Both the position numbers and the translations under genes were made by a program. This document shows positions 54,867 through 64,000 of a stretch of DNA of 64,000 nt, piece after piece. Within the stretch, counting starts at the first letter, position 1. Each line of letters starts with the position of its first letter. The notes under the pieces are model-generated. The model made no database searches, was not told the DNA's origin, and saw only the letters and a list, made by a program, of their open reading frames with translations. Source of the stretch: Amia ocellicauda (Eukaryota; Chordata; Actinopteri; Amiiformes; Amiidae); the NCBI RefSeq assembly GCF_036373705.1, contig NC_089860.1, positions 36,796,921 to 36,860,920 on the forward strand, in the 5' to 3' direction.

Positions 54867-57800
54867 ATGGATACAATCTTTCTTTTCAGGCTCTACTTCA
54901 CGCTGTGTCTGTTCTTCACTTTCTGTAAAGGCCAGGCTGCTTCAGGTGAGTAACTGATTATACCCTTATTAGTAGAACTGCAACACTTAAAATAAGTACA
55001 TCACATGTGACTCTTTAATTACTACTTTGAATGTGTTTTTTAATATTAGCCTTCCTTATGAAACGACCCTTTAAGAACACCAAAGCTGTATTGGAAATGC
55101 TTTGTTTTACACTGATGTCTATAGGGAAACAACCCACAACCCAAAAACAAATACACAACTCTACAGATTACATCACAGCAGAGTTGAGTTGCCCTTTTTC
55201 AGCGACATACCTACCTGAAAACCCAGTTCATGATTTTCCTCTATGTGTATTTAATAGTCACAATGATTTCCATGATCTTCCTTTAAGGAGTTATCGACAC
55301 ATCTGTGCCTATGGGTTGTTCTTTAAATTGTGCACACATGTGATAGCAGCACAGGATTGTGAAAGGATTCAAGATGGGATTACTCTGTTGTTGTTTTTTA
55401 TTTTCTAACTCTAGTCAGGACTGTATTATCCAATATGGCCTATGAAAACAAAAGATGTCCATGTGTTTTGTTTTTAGGATATAAAATGTAGTAAATCTTC
55501 TTGAAGTATATTTATATAACAACACAAGAAAGATAGGCACAGTTTATATAGAATAAAAAATGTAGATCAGACTGTAGGAGTCGTTAGGATTCTCTTGTGA
55601 TCCATGATCCGTACCTGGGCAGAGCTTGCTCATGCACTTGCTCATATCAGTGTCTGGCATCTCACAGGTCACTTCTGGCACATCACAGACCTGCACTTGG
55701 ACACGAAGTACAATCCGGCAGGCGACCCCGTGTCAGTCTGTCCGTCCAGCGCGTCCCGGCCGGTGCAGAACGCGGGGCGGTTTGGGGATTATATCTGTGA
55801 TTCACCTTGGCTTCTCATCAACTCCTCCATCTACGCCATGAGAGACATCCTGCCCGACCCGGACTTCATTGTCTGGACTGGGTACCTGAGCTCCTTTACT
55901 ACACCAACACTCACAGCAGCACTGCAGACACACGCATGACTGTAAACATGTGACAGGGCTGTTCTGAAGGGTGTACAGTATAGGGGTGTCACAAAGTTAA
56001 GGGTCCCTTCTCATTTCCTGGTCATTCGAGCAAGAACAACGGATTTGGAAAACAACGCTTAAGGGTTTCAAATCACTGAACAGAAAAAAATGTCCTCAGT
56101 ATCGGACCTAAAGATTCTCAAAGTGAGTCTAATTTGGACGAGTTCCTTGTAAAGTCATTCTGAGTAGCAGGTTTATTCAGAATAAACTATAGAGTGAATC
56201 ACCAAAAATCAAAACCCTTATTATCAGGGGTCTGTGACCAGCCTCCTTGGTCAGCATATTTTTGCACTCCTGAACAAGAATCGTACTTATTCTGCAATCC
56301 TCAGACACACGGGCCGCTCTGTGCGTGAGCAGCAGATCAGATGTTACTGTGTATTGTATTTGTTTCTTTTTTAACACTAAGCGCTTGTTTATCTCAATGG
56401 TAGCTGCTGTGCTTTGCAGTTCAAATGCAATAATGACACTTTCAGCCTTCTGACTCCGTGTGTGTGTGTGTGTGTGTGTTTCTTTGCCAGGGATGATACT
56501 CCTCATGTGCCCAATGAGCAGCTCGGGGAAGAGGCCGTCCTCGCCATCGTTGCCAACCTCACCAACATCATACAACAGGTGTTCCCAGGTAGGACCCGAA
56601 ATGCACCGACATAAACCTGTCTATTCATTTTTATTAAATAAACCCCTTGTAATCCGCAGCATACGGGTCTCCTGAGCCGAAGCCCAAACAAATAAGCGAG
56701 AACGTCTTGAAATTGTGAAGATTTGCTCACGAAGGAGTCGCACACTGTCAGACAATGATGTAAGCCCTGGCAAAGTAAATGGGTGTCAAAACCATGCTAA
56801 AACTGCAAATTACCAATGCAGATATACTGAGGTTAACGTTCATGAACGTATTGGACTGAGTCCAGGGACTTGCAGTTCTGTCCTCCCTAAACCTATTTCT
56901 TCGTATAAATCTTATTAGAAAGAACAAAGTGCTTTTAGAATCGGGGGGCATTGACCACTGCCTGCGTCTGTCTGTCTGTCTGTCCCAGGAACCAAAGTGT
57001 TCTCCGCATTGGGCAACCACGACTACCATCCCAAGAGCCAGCTGCCGGCTGGAGAAAACACCATCTACAACAGGACTGCGGAGCTGTGGAAAGCGTGGCT
57101 GGAGCAGGACTCTCTCCCCACCTTCAGGAAAGGTAGGCTTTGAAAGAGCCCCGTTCCTCTGGAGTCACAACTCGCTGCCAGAGCCATTGCCAGTCTGTTA
57201 TCCATCCTGTACACCACTCTGCACAGCTGTCAGACTATGACAGTGCAGGGAAAACCCAGAGGGAAAGTCCCGCTTTTAGTTGTAGCATCAGAGCGTCACC
57301 ACTGAAAGTGATACAAGCTGAGCTGCAGCTTTAGAAACATACTAACACACAATGTTTTCAGCAACAGAACACCAACAAACCACCAAACACAAAAATACAC
57401 AGCAATAACCAGACCAGAAACAAACACTTTTCCCCATTTAGATTATTAAATATAAATTCTGTGACAATCAGACGCAGATTTTGATCCGTACCCACCCGCT
57501 TGCCTGTCTCTGCCTGTGGTCAGGTGGGTTCTACACCGAGAGGCTGCTGAAGCAACCGGGCCAGAGAGCGATGGTCCTGAACACCAACCTCTACTACGAC
57601 CAGAACAAGGTGACCGCAGAGCTGCAGGATCCAGCGGGGCAGTTTCAATGGATGGATAAAGTCCTGGAAGCAGCTGCTGCCAACAATGAAAAGGTACGGA
57701 CCTCTCGCTCAGAAGTAACAGGTACAAGAAAACAGCACATGACTGAGGAGAAAAGCTTGTGAGGCCCCCAGTCACCCCTGGGCCCTTCACTGGCCTCCCT

Positions 57801-59655
57801 GTGTCTTCAGGTGTACATCATGGGACACGTTCCTCCCGGGTTCTTCGAGAAGAAGCGTCTGAAGCACTGGTTCCGGCCGCAGTTCAACGAGCGCTACCTG
57901 CAACTGGTCCAGAAGCACCACGCGGTCATCGCCGGCCAGTTCTTCGGCCACCACCACACCGACAGCTTCCGCATGTTCTACAGCCAGGACGGTAGGGCCC
58001 CTCACCGGTCCTGCTCTTCTCAAATAGTTCTCGCTAAAGACAACACCGATAACCGGCTCATTGTCAGCTGGGCTTCGACAAGGATTTTGGGGTGTTTTTC
58101 CCCCAGGACCCTGGCAGTTGCTCAGTGCATCTGTGGAGAGTTCTGGTGTCTCGTGCAGAGCTGGGGAACAAGTCCCGTTGGAGGCTTTGCTAAATTTGGC
58201 CCACGATCCCAGAATTCAGTAATCCCTCGCCAACTGTGGGGGTCCTGTTCTTGAAACCTCCCGTTGTTGGCAAAACCACGGTTGATAGATACTAGAGCTT
58301 ATGGAGGGTAGGTTGTCCACGGACAGGGTTACACTGATCAGAGCCTTCGGTTGCATTTTCATTCACTAAACAAAGAGATAAAAAGCATGAATGAATTCCG
58401 CGGCTGGCAAATACACGGTCGGAGAGGGATTACTGTTCTGAGAAATCAGTCCTCATTCCGCCTACTAGACCTCTCTATCATGGTCTCTCTCTCTCTCTGT
58501 CCAGGTTCTCCCATCAGCACCATGTTTTTGACCCCAGGCATCACGCCCTGGAAGACCACTTTACCCGGAGTGGAGAATGGCGCCAACAACCCTGGCATCC
58601 GAGTCTTTGAGTACGACCCCGACACGCTGCTTGTGAAGGTAGAACCCGACACCTTGTCACTGGGGCACCAACATCTGCGTCACTGCAGCTCTGGGAACTG
58701 CAATCACAGTTACTCGTGTCTGAGAAAGATCCTTCCTTTCCCTGCTAATGCATGCTTTTGTTTATTCAATCTGGAAATATTCTGCTGACACACAATCTAG
58801 TCTGGGGGCAGCAATAGCAATGCCAACCTCAGCTGATCAAAGTGCTCAGGTTTCCCCTCTTGCTTAAGATGCTTTAATGGACTTTACTACTTTATTACAG
58901 CAATTGTGTGGCAGTAAAAGGTTATAAAGTCACTGTGGTTTAATTACAGGGGCAGGAGGAGTGTATCATTAGCATTTTATGTCATTTCTTATCCATCTGG
59001 ATATGTAATCAGTGATTCCATGACCTCGTTCCACCTTCAACTCGCTGTTCCACACACACACTGCAGGCACACCGAGTGACAAAAAAGAAGAAACGAAGGA
59101 AGGGGTGGGTCAGCACGTTACAAATCCCAGATTCGTGAAATATGTTTTGTTAAAAGATAACAAACACCGACAAAATCCACAAAACAGGCTGAAGGTTTGC
59201 TACAGCGCTACATTTGCCAGCCCTTAATCCCGCTGTCCGATTCAGAGTCAACACCCCATGCTATCGAAGCCTCTCCCCTCTCTTCCTCTCGCCAGGACAT
59301 CGTCACCTACTACCTGAACCTGACCTACGCCAACCTGGCCCGCGCCCGCTGGGAGAAGGAGTACCGGCTGTGCGAGTCGTTCCGCGTGCCGGACGCCTCT
59401 CCGGCCTCCATGCACCTGGTCCTGCGGCGGCTGGCGGAGGAGAGCCGCTTCCTGCAGACGTACTACGACTTCAACTCCGTCAACTACGACCTCTCGCCCT
59501 GCAACGCCGACTGCCGCCTCGACCACGTGTGCGCCATCCGCGCGGTGGGCTTCCCCGAGTACGAGCTCTGCGTGCAGTCCGCGGCGGACCCCCGTCTTCC
59601 GCCGCTGCCCACCCTGCTCTGCCTGGCGCTCACGCTGCCCTGGGCTGTGCTGTGA
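54867..59655 (+). CDS. SMPDL3B: Acid sphingomyelinase-like phosphodiesterase 3B
   Basis: Secreted or GPI-anchored metallophosphoesterase of the acid sphingomyelinase-like family, acting at the cell surface on lipids or nucleotides. Exons: 54867-54945, 55668-55881, 56491-56588, 56989-57132, 57524-57693, 57811-57991, 58505-58638, 59296-59655, all GT-AG and in phase, giving 459 residues, the family's length. Residues 1-24 form a signal peptide (FRLYFTLCLFFTFC). The metal-binding motifs come in order: ITDLHLD, WTGDDTPH, LGNHDYHP, GHVPPG, and GQFFGHHHTD. The Cys-rich C-terminal region follows. The end, LPTLLCLALTLPWAVL, is hydrophobic with no charged residue after it, as in a GPI signal. That favours 3B over the secreted 3A. 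An ATTAAA at 59660 may serve as poly(A) signal. Confidence 0.95.
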
Positions 59656-60221
59656 CTGTATTAAAGAGCTGGACGGAGCGACCAACGAACCGCTTCGATT
59701 GTCATTCCATCCCCCTTACGTGTTCAGTACAGGTCTGCCCAGCGATTTGGAAGTTTTCCAAGGGTTTTATCAAGTCTTTTATTTATATGGTTTCATTAAT
59801 TTGTTACAATCTAAAATATGACCTGATTTGCATAATGGAATCTAAATTCTCTGGCACAGCTATTGTTCAATTGATTCACGCATTAAAGCCAGGCCTGTGT
59901 CCAAGGGCTTATCTGCCAAATGAAGGGCATCGTTTCATCTCTGCTGTTGCGATTTCTGTTCAGTTTGGATTTGCACTCTGCTTGGGGTCTCATGGTTTGC
60001 TAACATTTTTACTGTTTTCTGTAGTAAATCCTTATTTTAAAGATACTTAATTGGAACATTAATCAAAAAAAACTTTGAACGCAAAAGCAAACGTCTTTTT
60101 AATATCGGTCTCCTCAAGGTTAGTGAAAGATTACACAATTATACACAATACTGGGTGGGCTCTCAGTTATGTCCGTCTAATCCCTGTGAAACACAGAACG
60201 TGAATCGACACACTTTGAACT

Positions 60222-60227
60222 TTTATT
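60222..60227 (-). terminator. Candidate MECR poly(A) signal
   Basis: AATAAA on the minus strand, about 750 bp after the MECR stop codon. Confidence 0.35.
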
Positions 60228-60970
60228 AGAAAGATCTGTAGAACAGTCACTGCAATTCTTTGCCGGATGGTTTGTAATCCCCCGGCATCTTCTAGAGGGT
60301 GTTTAGGTGTCTGTTGAGCTCAGCCGGTGTTTTTTATCACCACAAAGCCAAGCTTACGATTGACAATACACAACACACAGACATCTGTAAGCTGTGATGA
60401 GACGCGGTCTGGCTTCCCACAGCGTGACGATGCAGGCTCGTTGCCGGAGGCTGAGCGGGTGAATATCTGGGGGCTGTGACTGTCTCTCTCCTTCTCTTAT
60501 GCACATCAATAGCCAATGACATGTACAGCCCACAATGGAAGAGCATAGTCTATGGCTCAACTGTGCATCATGTCAATGGCTCTGATATCCTCCATGTCTG
60601 TCCATGTCTGTTGTTGATTGAGTGTTAAAGCACTTGTTTTCCTTCTGATGTCAAATTGTTTCATCGGAATTGAACCCATAACCAAACACTCCCCCTACAA
60701 AGATGGAGCAAAACACAGAGCAATAAAGACCAGAGCAAAACAATATTTCTTAGAGTGATTTTACATTTTAATCCTGATTACACTGTGCTCAGATTTTGAT
60801 CGATGTTCCAGCTGGGGCAGAAGGAAGGGGTTGTGTTAATTTGCCATGTCGACGCTCTTCTACACAATCTCTGTCGAGACCAACTGTGTCACAGGTCCAC
60901 TGAACCACACGGACACCGTCCCGACGCCCCAAACCCGTCCCGACCCAGGCTGTGGCACCTCCCCCTGGGG

Positions 60971-63684
60971 TCACATGACCAGGATCTGCTTGGCGGAGGT
61001 GAAGGGCCCCATGGCGCCGTCGAGGGCCCTGTGGAAGTCCTGGAGCCCGACCTCCTCACAGGCCGGAGCGGAGAGCTGCCCCCCCCGGATCAGAGCGCAC
61101 AGCTGGGCCACCATCTCCCCTAGAGCGCCCTCGTCTGCGGACGACAAACCAGATGTCACTGGGAGGTTTGCTGGACGCTGGTGGGCGTGACGGGAGACGG
61201 GCCGTGCACACAGACTCATGATTGGTTTAATTCTTGCTTTTAGATCATATCAGTCCATATGAACCAGGGGGCAGGAAGAAACTCTTGACAATCAGAACAT
61301 TACAGTGAATGTGTTTTTCTCTTACCGTGAGCGTGGTCCTTCTTCCACTGCGTGACCCAGAACCCGCGCACCTTCACATCTTTGAAGATCAGCGCACTCT
61401 GAGGGAGAGGAGAGGAAACACAGTTATTCCGGTGGGTGTAGCACCACACTGTGGGGAAGCGTCTCTGCAGGGCCTGGACAGCTCGTTAGGACTGAAGGAG
61501 GAACGGATGGAAGCCTCACTATAGTGCCTTCACAATAATTAAGTGAATTTCCTAGAGCCACCGAGTCAAAGGCCGGACTTGAATCCTATGGAGAATTCAA
61601 ACTTTCACCCCGTCGGTGTGCACAGCCAGGAGCCATGGTGGTACAAACACAGCCCTCACAGCCCCGGTGCCCCTCTCCCTCCCACTCACCACGGGCACCG
61701 TCACCGGCTTCTTGGCCATGCCCCCGTAGGTCACCATCGTCCCCCTGCTCCTGCGAACACAGAGGGCAGGTCACAGCTCTGAGCAGGGACAGCCGCCCGC
61801 GCGCCACGTCGCCCCCACAGCCGTCTTCAATGGCGGCGGGCCGAGGCGAGACGCTTACTGTAAATGGCGCAGCAACTCCGTGGCGCTCTTCCCTCCCACG
61901 CCGTTCAGGGCCAGCCGGGGCCGAGGACACTTCTGGAAGGAGAACAAGGGACACGTATATGTGAGTCTGCTCTGAGCCGTGACCCACTCCCACAAGGTAA
62001 CTGATTGTGAGAACGATGTACCAGCCAGTGAAAGACCCAGACATTCTCATCACATAACAGGACCATTAATACTGCGAGCGTGAAGCCAGTGTCAATCCTT
62101 CTCCCACAGATGTGTGTGTGTGTGTGTGTGTAGGTGTGTGGGCCCAGCTTCACTTTCATATTGACAGTACTCTTACAGAGAGCCCACAGTTATGGCAGGA
62201 ATCTTGTCAGAACTTAACGGGAGGAACAACAAGAGAGTCACTGACAGGAACGCTGTACTGTGGTGTTGCTCCTGAGCGTCTCATTGTGTGAAGCCTGTCT
62301 GCAGTCTGCGTCTCAATCGCCCAACATGACTGGCGCTGCAAGGGGGTGGGTCTCAGCCCCGGTCCTGGTGGGCTCCTTAATTAAGGCGTTTTTTCACTAC
62401 ACTGCAGCGACGGAGGAGGAGCGCTGGCTCACCTTGAACAGCTCCTTCATCTCCGGCCTGCGGAGAGCCTCCTCTGTGAGCACGTGGTCCGCGCCCAGAG
62501 CCTGCAGCCTCTCGGAGAGGGAGTGGAGCTCAGGCCTGGGAGAGAAGCGAACACACACAGTCAACACCTTCTTCACTCACATACAGATACAAACACACAC
62601 TGACAAACACACAGACTGTGACTCTCACACACACACACACAGTCAGCCTTCTTCACACACACTTTGCATGTCCTATAACCATCCAAACAGCCCTACTTCA
62701 CCGAGTTCATCTTAATACATTCTCAGCTGGACGAGTGGCCTTTAACCAGGGGCCTCAGACAACTCCTGGGGGCAACGGAGTCTCTGGCTTTGTCCCAATT
62801 ACTGAACCGGTCTGATACAGAAGGATAATCAGATGCGAATTGCAAATAATGTTACATGCTGTGAATAAAATAGAGAAGCTTCAAACTATCTCCTGTAAAC
62901 CTGTGATACAATCACTAATTCAATTCATCACTAATCACTAATGTAAACTGGGTTCCAGCTAGAGCCCCCGTTTTAGCCTGAGGAGGGGGCAACCTCGATT
63001 CCTCTCCTACCTGTGTCGGACAACGTTGATGGTGCGGACCCCGCGGGCCGCTGCGATCTGGATGACGGCCTGGCCCACCCCGCTGTTGGCCGCGTTCTGG
63101 ATCAGGGAGTCTCCTGGGAAGACGGGAGCACAGGGAGTGAAACCCGAGCCCTGGGCACCCGTCTCTGAAGGCAGGGGCGTGAGGGCAGCAGTACCTGGGT
63201 TCAGGGTCTCGAAGTCCAGCAGCATCCGGAGGGCGGTGCAGGGATTGACCCCCAGGGTCGCGGCGCTCAGCAGCGGGATGTCATTGGGCACCGCGATCAG
63301 GGCCTCTTCAGGGCACACTGCAGCCGTCCTCCACGTGCCTGTCCAAATCACACACACACTGTAATACACATATGTAGTCATATTTTCCATACAATAACGT
63401 TATTAATCACATTGTATCGCTGCAGGGGGCTGACAGCCGGCACCACAAACTGATCCCCCCCCGCCACACACAGGCTGTCGCTCAGCCACGAGGTCCAGAC
63501 CCGCTGGCCAGGCAGTAACGGCGCTGTGGCCCTGTTCCGTACCCCAGCTCACCTAGTCCAGCATCTCTCGGGATCACCCAGTCGCCGGGCTTCAGTGAGG
63601 TCACCCGACTACCCACTTCCAGGACCTGGCCGACCCCCTCGTTGCCCCCCACGGCCGGGAGTGCGGGCAGGATGGCGTAGGTGC
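60971..63684 (-). CDS. MECR: Mitochondrial enoyl-CoA/ACP reductase (5' exons outside window)
   Basis: NADPH-dependent trans-2-enoyl reductase of mitochondrial fatty acid synthesis, medium-chain dehydrogenase/reductase fold. Exons in order: 63684-63553, 63338-63195, 63113-63011, 62535-62433, 61932-61859, 61750-61690, 61398-61326, 61134-60971 (stop TGA). Recognisable family words: [56 protein letters not shown] (the nucleotide-binding glycine motif), [14 protein letters not shown], and a final SAKQILVM. Exons join in phase. The transit peptide and the first substrate-binding exons lie beyond 64,000; the 316 bp after 63684 is AT-rich and holds no exon. The first acceptor (gtccccgtggag) is weaker than the rest. 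Confidence 0.93.
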
Positions 63685-64000
63685 CTCCACGGGGACAGAA
63701 ATACTGTTTTATTGGTTTTAGTATTTTACATTTCAATTAAATAAAAACATTCAAAAAAATTTAATACTTGTGATTAATTTTTTTTTTTTAACTATTTCTA
63801 AAATCACTTACAATTTTTTAAATCTTAAATTGATTAATTTTAACAAAATACATGAACTCAAATAAACCTGTGCATAAATCAATAAAACAATAAACTTGTG
63901 ATAAAAGGCAAACTGCCAAACCAACAAAAAAGGTCAAATACATTGAAATTAACTGAAAATGCATCAGATAAATCATAAAACAAATAAAACCAAAACGATC
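63685..64000. other. AT-rich intronic DNA of MECR
   Basis: Low-complexity A/T-rich sequence, no exon seen. Confidence 0.5.

Noticed and set aside
59214..60050. 278-codon frame overlapping the last SMPDL3B exon
   Set aside because: Out of frame with the supported exon; a shadow of GC-rich coding sequence.

Overview
The window looks like a ray-finned fish chromosome. Its genes are vertebrate genes with spliced introns, and it carries CR1-type LINEs, Tc1/mariner elements, tRNA-type SINEs and the 3' tail of a widespread fish SINE/LINE family. No species was identified. Three single-copy genes occupy the right third: CTPS1 (minus, 44.0-51.2 kb), SMPDL3B (plus, 54.9-59.7 kb) and MECR (minus, 61.0 kb to the window end, 5' exons missing). 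I recall CTPS1, SMPDL3B and MECR as all lying on human 1p34-p35, so the order is consistent with conserved linkage.

The left two thirds hold the unusual part: two tandem copies of a gene I do not recognise. The complete copy (23.8-39.0 kb) starts with a short exon encoding an N-terminal hydrophobic segment, followed by one linker exon. Then come nine repeats of an exon pair, A (47 or 57 codons) and B (27 codons), and a short terminal exon. Every A and B exon is phase 0 at both ends and encodes charged, heptad-like coiled coil, so pairs can be added or lost without breaking the frame. The pairs form a higher-order repeat of about 3.2 kb: A1-B1-A2-B2 plus a 1.45-kb insertion with LTR-like ends that carries a nested tRNA-type SINE. 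The first copy (window start to 11.6 kb) contains eight pairs; its 5' end is outside the window. Both copies end with a relict A exon lacking its splice acceptor, then the terminal exon. In copy 2 the terminal exon has a premature stop that copy 1 lacks.

Downstream of each terminal exon is a 1.25-kb near-perfect palindrome built around two head-to-head 5' ends of a Tc1-like element. It is followed by 3 kb of duplicated non-coding DNA and a CR1 reverse-transcriptase fragment. The duplication ends abruptly inside that CR1, at 16,070 and 43,451.

Between the copies, 17.9-19.2 kb looks like a small nucleolar RNA host gene: short exons, a poly(A) signal, two box C/D snoRNAs with matching terminal stems and rRNA-complementary guides, and one H/ACA-like RNA. 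The rest of 19.2-23.7 kb is non-coding, with a minisatellite, microsatellites and a fish SINE tail. A full CRE palindrome lies 81 bp upstream of the coiled-coil gene's ATG.

CTPS1 is intact through codon 564, but its C-terminal tail exon was not found; the gene abuts the duplication and the CR1 there. A Tc1 element sits in one CTPS1 intron.
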